Assembly (NCBI GenBank): GCA_963682175.1
Contig: OY821775.1
Coordinates: 11,070,501 to 11,134,500 of the forward strand
Reading direction: 5' to 3'
Source: Triglochin maritima
Taxonomy: Eukaryota; Streptophyta; Magnoliopsida; Alismatales; Juncaginaceae
Length of the DNA stretch: 64,000 nt
The position numbers and the translations under genes were made by a program. Within the stretch, counting starts at the first letter, position 1. Each line of letters opens with the position of its first letter. The notes beneath the pieces are model-generated. The model ran no database searches and was not told where the DNA came from. It worked only from the letters and a program-made list of their open reading frames with translations. Positions 24,368-35,570 of the stretch are shown one piece after another.

Positions 24368-27300
24368 ATAATTTTAAAATACTATTAGGTTGTAATTTGA
24401 ATTATTTACAATATTTTGTTCTAATTTTTATGAAATATTAATATTTTTGACTTGTATGTTATTTTTCGGTTGTCGATTGATGCAACAGTGCGTGATGCAT
24501 TACCACTGCATACAACAATGTTGAGTTAGAGTAATACAACAAAATTGTCTACTAAATATTACTTTACAAATCTGCTTCGTGCCTACTTTGCATATTGAAT
24601 ATTTATTTCTCCATAATCATAAAAAAAATATAAGAAACAAAAACACATATAACCTAGTCTAAATTTTGAAATCACATGCATGGTTTGAAACAATATCTGT
24701 AGATTCAGAACAGTAGTGCATTTTAATAAAATTAGGCAAAATTATATCTTTTCTTGCCAATTGAGGTTTGAAACAGTATAAGTAGATCCAGAAGCAGTAC
24801 ATTTTAATAAAACTACGCAAGATCATATATTTTCTTACAATTTCATTACGTCTCGTCTAGCGGTTTGTATTATTCCACGATGTTACACAACTCATACATA
24901 AAACCGAGAAAATGAAATAAATTCTTCAACGTGTAGCTACTAATTTGACTTAAATCTTAATATCGAATGCCTTTACAATTTGTAATTAAGTTGACATGAT
25001 TGGAAGTGTATCACTTTCTTATTTAATTTTGTTGTTATATGGTCCACTGGTAGACTAAGATTACTACTCTTCGAATTTCTTATCATGAACTAAATTTCTT
25101 CTAACACTTATTCCACATTGGGATGATTGACATAAGGTTACAAATTGGAAGTGACCAACATAATTTTATCTAATGTCGTGTAACCTTGTGGGCAGGCCTG
25201 ACCCATAGCAGGGTGAGTTCCTGTTTGGAGCCTCATTTTGAGGGGGTCTCAAAAAATATATTTATGTACATGAGTTTATTGGGTTGCAAAGAAGATTAGT
25301 GATAACACATAGATAGTACATAAACATTGATAAATTTGTCTCAAAGAATGCTAGGAGGACAAAAAAATTCAAGTGATATTGCACTAAGTTAGTGAAATTT
25401 TTATTATTTAAACTAGGATGACAAAAAATTTCAAATTTAAGAGTCTCGTTGTTGATTTTCGCATAGGGTCTCAAAAATTCACGAGACGGTCCTGCTCGTG
25501 GGTTTAGAAACCACTCCTGTCGTCATTAGGATTCCCAAGGGGCTTGTGCGACAAAGTGTTACAAGATGTCAAACTACATTACTAATTGTACCACATGAGA
25601 CGAATATTTCAGTGAGACTACATGATAACGGTCAAGCTAGCTTAATTACCCTCACGATAACACTTGAAGATATGTTTAACTTTTAACTCAACGCAAAGAA
25701 AGAAGACACTCAGACAGTAATAAAATATCATGCATGCACACCTAGGGGCACACCACCACCTCCTGAATCCTAATCTACACGGTCGCCTCGTGCATGCCAA
25801 TGAGCTGTAGCCAACTTCGAAGTGGAGGCAAAAAAAACACCACTAGCCTGGAGTGTCAGCAGCAAACGAAACTACTTGTCTGCAACTCCTTGTCTGCTGT
25901 ATTATTTACTGCTCCATGTGACCTTTTGAGGCTCCAAATTACCTCGAGATTTGGGAAAACTAACCACAAGTGGTGGTGAAACTTGTAACTCTTGTGAATT
26001 GTGATTGGGCTTCACCACGGTCCCCCCCTCTAATCCATTTTCACACCCTCCCTCTCGCCAAACATGATCCTACACATGATGATGGAGGGGGTCCATGCAT
26101 GTTGGTGGAGAGCGACTGGACTCAGAGCTCACCAATGTTGGCTCACTCTACTTTTAGATGTAATAACATTCTCAATGACGTATTGTGCCCGTTTGTAATC
26201 TGACTTAACTAGGGTCCGTTTGGGAATCTAGCTTGATGACAATAAGAAGGCGATATTGGTGGTTAGATAAGAAAATCAGCTACAAGATTTGTACAATATC
26301 ACGCTTCTTAAGGCCTGAATTTGCGTTGATTTTGCTTTGGTTTGAGAAGCACTTATTGGAAGGAGCTTATGGATTCTTTTAGATAATTTTTGATTTGACG
26401 GAATTGGATTTGAAGTCAAGTTATACTCACAAAGTTGGATGTTGATTTGTTTTTAGGAATATGTAATGGTTACATGGGCCTTTGCTTCATGATTGATTGA
26501 AACAATTGATGAGAAACGTGACCGGATTTCACGCTCCGTCGACGGCCATATCTGGATCTGAATTGGGTAGAATCCATCACCCTAAGTAGGGGTGTAAACG
26601 GAGCGAGTAATACCCGTATACCCGGTTACTCACCCCGGTTGGTTACAGGTACACCCTCTTATGTGGTTAATAAACGGGTCGGGTACAGGTATACAGATTA
26701 CCAATACCCATATGCATGTTAATATATATTGTATAAATTTATATTAAAATTTTAATAATCAAAAACCTAATGTTACATGTATTTTTATACCTAATGTTAC
26801 ATATATTTTTAACAAATGCTAATTACATGCAAATAGACCTAATGTATTTTTAACGTTGGTTACATATATGTTTGTGATTTTTATGCCATGTTTAGGAGAT
26901 TTTTTTAATAAGTTATATTTGTTTCCCCACCCCGTACCCGCTAAGATACAAAATTTTGGGGTTGAGTATATACACATACCGGTACCTTTAATTTAGTAAG
27001 GTTTGAGTACGAGTAAGGACATATTTGCGGGTCTAACCCTAATAACAAGGGATAGGAACAAACAGGAGTATTTCCAACAGAACAGGAGAATACCTCAAGT
27101 GAGGCCCAACCCCTTTATTTGTACTCCATCAAGAGTTTGTTACATCACCGAATCATGACAATTGATAACTATGAAAATAAGAAATATTCTAACAAATTGT
27201 GTTGTGATAAGTGTAATCCTAAAATGCATGTATGTGTTTTATTTATTAACAACATGGCTTGACGTGGATTGGCTCGGACCCAAGGTGCAACGAAGTCCTC

Positions 27301-28027
27301 GAAAATTAGCTCCTACATCAACAATAAAGGAACAGTACAATGGAAACACTCATCCTTTAGCTTCACATGCATGTTGGGTTGATGGTCCCAAGCAAATCCA
27401 CTCTTAACTCGGTTCCAATCCCATACAGGAAATTGTGATTGGCCAATGGAGAAGTTTATCATAACCAAATTCCATACCTTTCTAATAAGATATATAGCAA
27501 TTAGCAACTTACAGTGTCTGTGTTAGATTCTGGAACTAACGACGCAAAATTTTCTTTAACAAGATATAATTATATAATACAACTCACAATTATATATGTA
27601 TTATCGGTTCGGTTGAGGTTGAAATTTAGCTATCATGTATTACGGGTCAGACTTGAAGAAGAACAATCAAAGTATCCAACCCAATAGGCCCGTGAGCAAG
27701 TCCGTATACATGCATGCGAAGTTGCGAACACACGTATATATCTTGTGATGGAATTTTGTAAATGAACTATTCATGTATATGCAATTTTTGTCGAAAAACT
27801 TAGAGTTTTTAGAAACGTTTAGCTAGGTTATATGGATTTCCATATGATAATTAAGTTGTCCTCGACCAAACATAAATGCCGTCAAAACACTCAAAACCGT
27901 AGAGCATACGTATCGATCAAACATTCAACCATAATTTTCTACTTCACAGAATATTATAGTAACTTGACAGACCAACACCCAACGGACAAATTTCAGACAA
28001 ATTTGTGCACAATAAAAAAAAATTACT
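24368..28027. other. Intergenic, with old repeat fragments
   Basis: Mostly AT-rich. 25195-25500 starts with GCCTGACCCATAGCAGGGTG and ends with GAGACGGTCCTGCTC, with TCTCAAAAA on both sides, and may be an old DNA-element fragment. The open frames at 25794-26203 carry no known domain. No gene is proposed. Confidence 0.45.
26587..27041. repeat. Dispersed G-rich repeat with TAGGGGTG start, possible MITE
   Basis: It starts TAGGGGTGTAAACGG and ends GCGGGTCTAACCCTA, which are roughly inverted. The interior has CCCGTACCC and GGGTACAGG segments around an AT-rich centre. It looks like a second small hAT-type element, but the ends match imperfectly and no 8-bp duplication was found. Confidence 0.45.
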
Positions 28028-28429
28028 ATTCATAATCGGAAAAATACTTAAATCGTCACAAACAATTACCATTTTGTCATTCACCATTCATTTAATACTC
28101 ATTTCATCTTGTCTCTTAAAATAAGGTTTCTGCATAAGTTTTTCTTATTTTACCAGTACAAACACCACTAAAATGTCTGGCGAAGCGCCTAGATTCGGTA
28201 AAATAAGCAAAAAAAATCAGGTTCGGCGTCTAAGTAAAACGCCCGTCCAAAAAAATAAATAAAAAACTTAAATTTATACGGTGTGTTATCTCAAATTATT
28301 TGAGGTTCCGTTGCAAGATTTCTGTGGTAACGGTTTGGATTACAATGAGTTTTTTGTAAGTGATAAATATTCAAAAATTTACAGATCCAACAATTTTCAG
28401 ATCCAAAAAATTTCGACGGTCTAAGTACC

Positions 28430-29151
28430 CGACGTATATTTCCTCGTCAAATATTCCTTGTTGTATAGACGTCGTCTATATACGACCGACGTCTATACAT
28501 TGTATAGACGTCAGCTATATACGACCAGAAAAATTCATTACATCCCATATCGGGCATTCTGCACTCACATTAATCAAGCACAACATGTTCAAGTACCTCA
28601 AGTGCCAATCTTTTGACAAATAGCCACGAATATCAACCCCAAAAAAATTCATTACATCCCATATCGGGCATTCTGCACTCACATTAATCAACCCCAAAAT
28701 GTCCAAGTGTCCCAATTGCCAATCTTTTGACAAATAACCACGAATATCAAGCCCAACATGCCCAGGTGCCCCAACTCGTTCACGTTCAGCAGTAAATGAG
28801 TGGTGGAGTACATCAACCACACCAACAAAAATAAATTCTTCGATGTGGGACTAAACTATTACGCCCTATAGACGTCGGATATATAGGTTGACCGACGTCT
28901 ATACATACAACACGACCTATAGACGTCGGCCATACTATACATCCGACGTCTATACATTGAAATAACAATAATTAATAAAAAAATACACCATATAGACGTT
29001 GGCTACCCTATGCAACCGACGTCTATACATGAGTAAATAGTAAAAAAAACATTGCAACCATCTTAACATCCGACGTCTATACCTATAGACGTCAGATGTT
29101 TTTATATCTGACGTCTATTGGGTGACGTCTATTGAGCATTCTGCACTAGTG
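28430..29151 (-). mobile_element. CACTA-type element end with GACGTC subterminal repeats
   Basis: Read on the minus strand from 29151 it starts CACTAGTGCAGAATGC and is followed by many inverted and direct copies of TAGACGTC / GACGTCTATA down to about 28440. This layout, a CACTA terminus plus arrayed subterminal transposase-binding repeats, is typical of En/Spm elements. A matching left CACTA terminus was not found, so the element may be truncated. No transposase is encoded. Confidence 0.6.
28531..28760. repeat. 114-bp tandem duplication inside the CACTA-like element
   Basis: The block starting CATCCCATATCGGGCATTC at 28541 is repeated at 28655, with a few substitutions. On the minus strand both copies stay open and give a repeated 38-residue peptide starting VDIRGYLSKDW; the second copy starts LDIRGYLSKDW. 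I do not recognise the peptide. Confidence 0.75.
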
Positions 29152-29708
29152 CACAAACGTCGAAATCAACGGCATGTCAAGGCAGGGGAACATGTTGTAA
29201 GGCAAGTTACCCAATCCGCTATCAGTAATGGTCACCGTCATATCATCACTCATAACTAAACGCCAAGCCTGTAATGTAGTACATGCTCTGTGTCGATTAT
29301 GACACTGCAGGACCTTCCGATCCTCGCCCTCCCAAATGCGTTTTACGATGTGGCCTCCGAAACTCTAAATGACGCTGTTATCTAAAGGACCACTGGACAT
29401 CACACCAGTCACGATCCAAGAATCGTCCTCAAATCTCTTCTTCTTCTGAGCTGGGACGTCTGCAGTGCACTAACTCGAATCACCGGTCACAAACCTACCA
29501 CCTCTACTCTTCTGAATGACCCACTCAGCAGAAGAAGAACTACCATGTCGCCTCCGTCTTCCACCATACTGCTATCTCGCCTCCTCTTGCGGCTCCAACC
29601 CATACCGACCCCATCTCACTCTCATCGTCACTCTCCATCTCATCCAAATCCTCCTCGTCGTCGAAAGAATCCTTACGTGTCCGACGACAACGTAAACTAT
29701 ATCTCTCC
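29152..29708 (+). pseudogene. 3' half of the second MULE's coding region (fragment)
   Basis: The sequence matches 15396-15930 of the first MULE, starting at CAAACGTCGAAATCAACGGC. It is interrupted by stops and cut at 29708 by the LTR retrotransposon. It contains no intact frame. Confidence 0.65.
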
Positions 29709-31207
29709 TGTAGGATCGTGTGGGTTATGGGTTCACTAATCACTTTTAATCTAATCCCTAATTAATCAAACAATAAACGCAGCGGAAACAATTTAAAGAC
29801 TAGTAGGGAAATAACATGCAAACCACAAGAAGACACGGCGATTTTATAGAGGTTCGGCACCCCACCCGGGTCCTAGTCCTCTCTTGTAAGCTCCGCTCGA
29901 CTCCGCGAGCTCCGCCTACGTCTTCACTAACCACTCCCCGTTCCGGGCCGGGAGAGAACGCCTTTACACCACAAGCAACGCGAACAACCCTCGCTTGCTT
30001 GAATTCTTCCTCTCACAATCCGAGAGGGACACTTCGGGCTTTCACCGAAGTCCTTGCTTCTTTTGACAACACTTGTAACTGAGTGGGATTCACTCTCTAA
30101 TTGAGCACACTTTGAGTAGGATGAGTATATGATCAAGTGTGTGAAGTTTAGGCTTAAAGAGTGTAGAATTGGGAGCTTTGAGGATTGAGGTTTCTCTCTA
30201 ATGTATTGGGACAATTGGAGTTGGAGAGTTGTGTTAACAACAAGTCTTGATCCTCTATTTATAAGCTCCTAAGGTTTTCTAGCCGTTGGGGATAGATTTG
30301 ATTGGGTTTTGTGCAAGATACACAAAGCAGAAAATCGGGCTGCAAATCTGTCCAGAACCGGTCGACCGAAACTACTAAACCGGTCGACCGTTCACTTGAT
30401 TTCAAAGAGAACGGTCGAACAAAAGAGTATTCGGTCGGACAAACGAGCTAGAACTTAACTCTACTTAAGTGAATCGGTCGAACCAAAGTATGGGGCGGTC
30501 GACCGTTAAGGGGATTCGGTTGAGACAAAGGTCAATCGGTCGAACGAGAAATGTGTCGACCGATAGCAGGGAATTTGGTTTCTGAAAATATGTTCAACCG
30601 GTCGACCGAAACAAGGTCGTCGTTCGACCGGTTACCGAATGTATTTTGGGGTTAAGTTTGTTTTATACGAATACGACCGTTATAGGAATACGACAAGAAA
30701 AACGGCCATATTAAAATCCGGGATCGGTCGACCGAAAAGGTAGAACCGGTCGACCGGTAGAGTTCGGTAAAATCACTGTGGAGAGTCTGTTATAAACCGG
30801 TCGAACTGAGAACTGGTTCGGTCGACCGGTTCACACAGGAAATCTAGGTTTAAGTTTATAAGTGATTTCCGACTAAGGTTTGGGTGATCTAATGAAGTCC
30901 AAATAATGTGAAATTTCGTGTGTGACTTCTATAGGGAACCTATTTGTGTATTTGATTGGTTTTTAACTCTTGTATGCTCAATTTACACATGTTCCTAAGA
31001 CTCAAAATAAAATCAAGATTACAAGTCTTCATTTAGCTTTATTACAAATCTTGACTTGATTTCCTTCCTTCCATGAGTCTTGATCACCTGTAGAGGTTAG
31101 CACATGCAATATATATGCAATGCAATATGTGTGCTACTCTACATCATCATAATTAAGATTAGGTTAATTAAATCATCAAAACATAGATTAAGGCCAAAAA
31201 GCCAACA
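29709..31207 (-). repeat. 3' LTR of family A element
   Basis: In the element's sense it starts TGTTGGCTTTTTGG and ends GATCCTACA. It contains seven exact GGTCGACC palindromes between 30359 and 30833, plus GGTCGAAC variants, a TATAAATAG at about 30255-30263 (minus strand), and the GC-rich block at about 29840-30060. Confidence 0.93.
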
Positions 31208-31221
31208 ATCTCCCCCTTTTT
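31208..31221 (-). promoter_or_regulatory. Polypurine tract of family A element
   Basis: On the minus strand AAAAAGGGGGAGAT lies immediately before the 3' LTR, where plus-strand DNA synthesis is primed. Confidence 0.85.
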
Positions 31222-31838
31222 GATGATGGCAACCTATATCTTAATTCTATCTAAATACATGGAATTTGTATATGTAACTATGCATATTAATGCTCCCCCT
31301 ATGGATGTGCATAGTTTTTGATCAATTTTATGCCAAATTCCAAGTTACCCCCTTAATTATCTCTCCCCCTTTGACATCCATCAAAAATAATAATTATTTA
31401 AGACTTTAAGCTTAGAATTTGGATGTCTTGTAATGAAGTTGCTCCCCCTAAATTTTGCACTTCATTACTCTAATAAAAGATATAACATTTAAGCTCCCCC
31501 TATCAATAAGGCTAAATGGAAACAATGAGTATGATTCATGTTAAGTTCATTTACGCTTCAACTTAAGCCTTATTCTAACATCCATTTAAAATTTGACATT
31601 TAGAATCAATGGATGTGATAAATGATTTGCAATGAATAGGGATAATGATTTTCAATGAATTGAACTATATGATATGTCAATTAAGCATGTGAAGCTAGAT
31701 TAGAGCTAATTTAACATGAATTGTATAGATAGGAATTTATACCAATGTTGAATTCGTATTTAGCTCCAATCTCATTTGGTGATGCAACCGGATTTGAATT
31801 TGACTCTTGAGCTCACCCGGTCACCACCAATCTCCTCC
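31222..31838 (-). other. Non-coding tail of family A element with repeated purine tracts
   Basis: There is no open frame of note. Purine-rich AGGGGGAG-like tracts recur here on the minus strand (plus-strand CCCCCT/CCCCCTT at about 31294, 31347, 31364, 31443 and 31496). SIRE-type elements are known for repeated polypurine stretches in this region. Confidence 0.7.
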
Positions 31839-33497
31839 TCAAGCTCCTACAAGAGTAGATTTAGGTACCCAAACAACTTTGGGTCCTTGAACATTAGCTT
31901 TTGGGATCCAAACCATTTTGGTTTTGGGAGCCCACACACTTGAGGAACTATGGTTAATGAACATATGCTTACCATTTAGAGTAGTGTGAGATACATGGTT
32001 TTTCAATTTAAAATTGTAACCTAAACCATGTTTAGCTAAGGATTGTCTTTGACTACCTAAAAGCACATCAAGCATTTTTGTTCCTTTAGTGAACATTTCA
32101 AGATCTTTTCTTAATTGCATATTTGAGGCTTTAAGATCTACATGTTCATCAATAATGGGTGTTTTACTTAGACTAGCAAGTGATGATTCATTTGATTCAA
32201 GTCTAGCAATCACCTCATTCTTTTCATTCATGATTAATTCAATTTGACATTTGAGATCATTTATAGTTTTTCTAGCATTTTTGTTCTTTTCACAGATGAT
32301 CTCATATTGTTTAACTAAATCATGAAATGCATTTTGTAGCTCATCATGTGTATATGATTCATCATTAGCATTAGAGTTAGAGCTAGCACTAGAATATGAT
32401 TTACTTGACCATGAATTACTTCTAGTGGAATAAGATTTAGAGGAGTTAGAAGCTACCTCACTTTGTTCATCTTCAATGGCCATGAAGCATGAATGTGCAA
32501 CCTCTCTTCTACTTTGTAAGGAAGAGGATGATGATGATGGAGATGAAGAGTCATCCCAAGTGGCTTTGTGAGCTTCCTCCTTCCTTTCTTTCCTCTTACT
32601 CTTCTCCTTTTCTCTTCTCCTCTCTCTTCTCTCATTTTTCTTCTCCCTCTCTTTTCTCTCATTTTCGCTCTCCTCCCTCTCTTTTTCTTTTTCTCTTTTC
32701 TCACTTCTTTTACCTCTTCTTTCATTCTTTTCTCCCTTATCCCTCTTGAGATATTTGAAGAAGTCTTGGGCAAGGACCTCAATGTCCTCTTCTTCCACCC
32801 TCCTTGGCTCATCAAAATTTGCATGCAATGCCACCATGGAGTTTTTCTTTGAAGCTTCCTTCTCTCTTCGATGACTCAATTGGAGCTCATAGGCCATGAG
32901 ATTTCCAATGAGTTCCTCCATCTTCAATTTTGAAAGATCATGTGCCTCTTCAATTGCGACGACTTTATCTTCCCAATCGATGCTAAGTGACCGGAGGAAC
33001 TTCCTTGTCATCTCTCCTTCATTGATTTTTCTTCCAAGAACCAAAAGAGAGTTAGTGATATCGGTGAAGCGAGTGTTCATTTCGCTTATGTTTTCACCGA
33101 TTTGCATAGAAAAAATCTCATATTTATGCATGAGGAGACTAATGCGGGTTTCCTTAGTTTTACTATCCCCCTCATGATGCATTTGTAGTCTATGCCATAT
33201 TTCATGTGCACTAACACACCCTCTAATCCTATTATATTCACCCTCATTTAGCCCACAATATAGAATGTTCATGATTTTTGAGTTCATCTCAATTTCTTTC
33301 ATTTTGGGCCTAGTGAGTGAATCTAATTCATCTTCATTTGGTGGTGTGTATGGATTTTGGAGAAACATCCAATACTTAAGGTCATTAGAAATTAGGAAAA
33401 TCTTCATCCTATTCTTCCAATAATCATAATTTGACCCATTAAGCAAAGGAGGTCTAGTGGTGCATAATCCCTCTACATGATTAGATGTGCTAGCCAT
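31839..33497 (-). CDS. Gag protein of family A retrotransposon (552 aa)
   Basis: An intact ORF starting at the ATG at 33497, 38 bases after the primer-binding site. Residues about 1-215 are a Copia-type Gag (UBN2-like) domain: a GSNYDYWKNRM start, then EIWHRLQMHHEGDSKTKE, FLRSLSIDWEDKV and LIGNLMAYELQL. A long Lys/Glu/Arg-rich stretch follows (about 250-315), then a serine run, a coiled-coil-like region (about 385-470) and a C-terminal part ending in WVPKSTLVGA. SIRE-type Gags usually have a CCHC zinc knuckle between the first domain and the ATWDDSxSS segment; there is none here, and the charged stretch takes its place. The ORF stops where protease would begin in a full SIRE Gag-Pol. The protein probably forms the particle and binds RNA through the charged region. 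That role is inferred. Confidence 0.92.
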   Translation of the reverse strand: MASTSNHVEGLCTTRPPLLNGSNYDYWKNRMKIFLISNDLKYWMFLQNPYTPPNEDELDSLTRPKMKEIEMNSKIMNILYCGLNEGEYNRIRGCVSAHEIWHRLQMHHEGDSKTKETRISLLMHKYEIFSMQIGENISEMNTRFTDITNSLLVLGRKINEGEMTRKFLRSLSIDWEDKVVAIEEAHDLSKLKMEELIGNLMAYELQLSHRREKEASKKNSMVALHANFDEPRRVEEEDIEVLAQDFFKYLKRDKGEKNERRGKRSEKREKEKEREESENERKEREKKNERRERRREKEKSKRKERKEEAHKATWDDSSSPSSSSSSLQSRREVAHSCFMAIEDEQSEVASNSSKSYSTRSNSWSSKSYSSASSNSNANDESYTHDELQNAFHDLVKQYEIICEKNKNARKTINDLKCQIELIMNEKNEVIARLESNESSLASLSKTPIIDEHVDLKASNMQLRKDLEMFTKGTKMLDVLLGSQRQSLAKHGLGYNFKLKNHVSHTTLNGKHMFINHSSSSVWAPKTKMVWIPKANVQGPKVVWVPKSTLVGA

Positions 33498-33534
33498 GCT
33501 AAAAATACGATTAAGTATAGAATTTAGCTAACAA

Positions 33535-33547
33535 GGCTCTGATACCA
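33535..33547 (-). promoter_or_regulatory. Primer-binding site, tRNA-iMet type
   Basis: On the minus strand TGGTATCAGAGCC lies two bases inside the 5' LTR. It is the usual complement to the 3' end of plant initiator methionine tRNA and primes minus-strand synthesis. Confidence 0.9.
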
Positions 33548-33549
33548 AA

Positions 33550-35048
33550 TGTAGGATCGTGTGGGTTATGGGTTCACTAATCACTTTTAATCTAATCCCT
33601 AATTAATCAAACAATAAACGCAGCGGAAACAATTTAAAGACTAGTAGGGAAATAACATGCAAACCACAAGAAGACACGGCGATTTTATAGAGGTTCGGCA
33701 CCCCACCCGGGTCCTAGTCCTCTCTTGTAAGCTCCGCTCGACTCCGCGAGCTCCGCCTACGTCTTCACTAACCACTCCCCGTTCCGGGCCGGGAGAGAAC
33801 GCCTTTACACCACAAGCAACGCGAACAACCCTCGCTTGCTTGAATTCTTCCTCTCACAATCCGAGAGGGACACTTCGGGCTTTCACCGAAGTCCTTGCTT
33901 CTTTTGACAACACTTGTAACTGAGTGGGATTCACTCTCTAATTGAGCACACTTTGAGTAGGATGAGTATATGATCAAGTGTGTGAAGTTTAGGCTTAAAG
34001 AGTGTAGAATTGGGAGCTTTGAGGATTGAGGTTTCTCTCTAATGTATTGGGACAATTGGAGTTGGAGAGTTGTGTTAACAACAAGTCTTGATCCTCTATT
34101 TATAAGCTCCTAAGGTTTTCTAGCCGTTGGGGATAGATTTGATTGGGTTTTGTGCAAGATACACAAAGCAGAAAATCGGGCTGCAAATCTGTCCAGAACC
34201 GGTCGACCGAAACTACTAAACCGGTCGACCGTTCACTTGATTTCAAAGAGAACGGTCGAACAAAAGAGTATTCGGTCGGACAAACGAGCTAGAACTTAAC
34301 TCTACTTAAGTGAATCGGTCGAACCAAAGTATGGGGCGGTCGACCGTTAAGGGGATTCGGTTGAGACAAAGGTCAATCGGTCGAACGAGAAATGTGTCGA
34401 CCGATAGCAGGGAATTTGGTTTCTGAAAATATGTTCAACCGGTCGACCGAAACAAGGTCGTCGTTCGACCGGTTACCGAATGTATTTTGGGGTTAAGTTT
34501 GTTTTATACGAATACGACCGTTATAGGAATACGACAAGAAAAACGGCCATATTAAAATCCGGGATCGGTCGACCGAAAAGGTAGAACCGGTCGACCGGTA
34601 GAGTTCGGTAAAATCACTGTGGAGAGTCTGTTATAAACCGGTCGAACTGAGAACTGGTTCGGTCGACCGGTTCACACAGGAAATCTAGGTTTAAGTTTAT
34701 AAGTGATTTCCGACTAAGGTTTGGGTGATCTAATGAAGTCCAAATAATGTGAAATTTCGTGTGTGACTTCTATAGGGAACCTATTTGTGTATTTGATTGG
34801 TTTTTAACTCTTGTATGCTCAATTTACACATGTTCCTAAGACTCAAAATAAAATCAAGATTACAAGTCTTCATTTAGCTTTATTACAAATCTTGACTTGA
34901 TTTCCTTCCTTCCATGAGTCTTGATCACCTGTAGAGGTTAGCACATGCAATATATATGCAATGCAATATGTGTGCTACTCTACATCATCATAATTAAGAT
35001 TAGGTTAATTAAATCATCAAAACATAGATTAAGGCCAAAAAGCCAACA
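33550..35048 (-). repeat. 5' LTR of family A element
   Basis: Same length as its partner, no difference seen by eye. TATAAATAG at 34096-34104 (minus strand) is the likely core promoter; the CGGTCGACCG array (about 34200-34675) lies about 95-570 bp upstream of it, and the GC-rich leader block (about 33680-33900) lies downstream. Confidence 0.93.
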
Positions 35049-35570
35049 TCTCCCTCCTAACCGAAGCAGATATACCCCGTCTACGTAGATGTCGAGGTGC
35101 TGAATCTTCTTCGTAAGCATGTACAACGCGTAGAGGTATGAATTTTCCTCTTCCTCCACGGAAACCTGATGACTATTAATTAATTTTTACAAATAAAATG
35201 TTGTTAAGTGGATTTAAGCATCTAAATTAACAAATTTATTAATTATTTTTAACTAATTATCGATTAATAATAAATAATTTCTACAAAAAAAGGGTGTCTG
35301 CGGGAGACGCCCACCCGTTAGGGGGGGGGGGACGCCCCACCCAAAAAAAATTAAAAACTTAAAATAAATGAGATATTTTATCAGATTCGAGTACGCCGGG
35401 GCGTCCGCTGACTCCTTTACTGACATTCGAGACATTCTTTTTGATGATTATGAGAGGAATATAAAGAGAGAGTGATGGTATGAGAGTAAAATGAAGAGTT
35501 ATATAAGTAGAAATGAGATAATGACAAAATGGTAATTCGCATAGGCGATTTAAGTAGTTTTCCGGTAATG

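Larger units (their letters stand above)
29709..35048 (-). mobile_element. Complete gag-only LTR retrotransposon, family A (5340 bp)
   Basis: There are two LTRs of exactly 1499 bp (29709-31207, 33550-35048), no difference seen by eye, and the target duplication TCTCC (29704-29708, 35049-35053). The minus strand is the coding strand: primer-binding site TGGTATCAGAGCC next to the 5' LTR, one gag ORF, then about 630 bp non-coding and a polypurine tract. There is no protease, integrase, reverse transcriptase or RNase H. This matches the class described in plants as terminal-repeat retrotransposons with a GAG domain (TR-GAG), and the Gag is of the SIRE/Maximus Copia type. It must use pol from another element. 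Confidence 0.93.
28028..35570 (+). mobile_element. Second MULE copy, carrying nested elements
   Basis: The left inverted repeat (about 28028-28090, CTATTCATAATCGG ... TACTTAAATCGTC) matches the reverse complement of the right one (about 35510-35570). The left part keeps the same transposase start as the 13981 copy (GTTCCGTTGCAAGATTTC at about 28304), and 29152-29708 plus 35049 onward match its 3' half. Between them a CACTA-like end (to 29151) and a full gag-only retrotransposon (29709-35048) have been inserted. A target duplication for the MULE itself could not be assigned because both flanks are A/T runs. Confidence 0.72.

Noticed and set aside
26587..27041. Complete hAT MITE
   Set aside because: The ends are only roughly inverted and the flanking 8-mers do not match, so it was kept only as a low-confidence repeat.
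29816..30082. 88-residue ORF found identically in both LTRs of the A element and, varied, in other A LTRs
   Set aside because: It lies antisense to the element in the GC-rich leader block; identity follows from LTR duplication, and no domain or start context supports a protein.
32453..32852. Large ORFs on both strands over the charged part of gag, also at 56643-57187
   Set aside because: Shadows of the Lys/Glu codon-rich segment of Gag in other frames.
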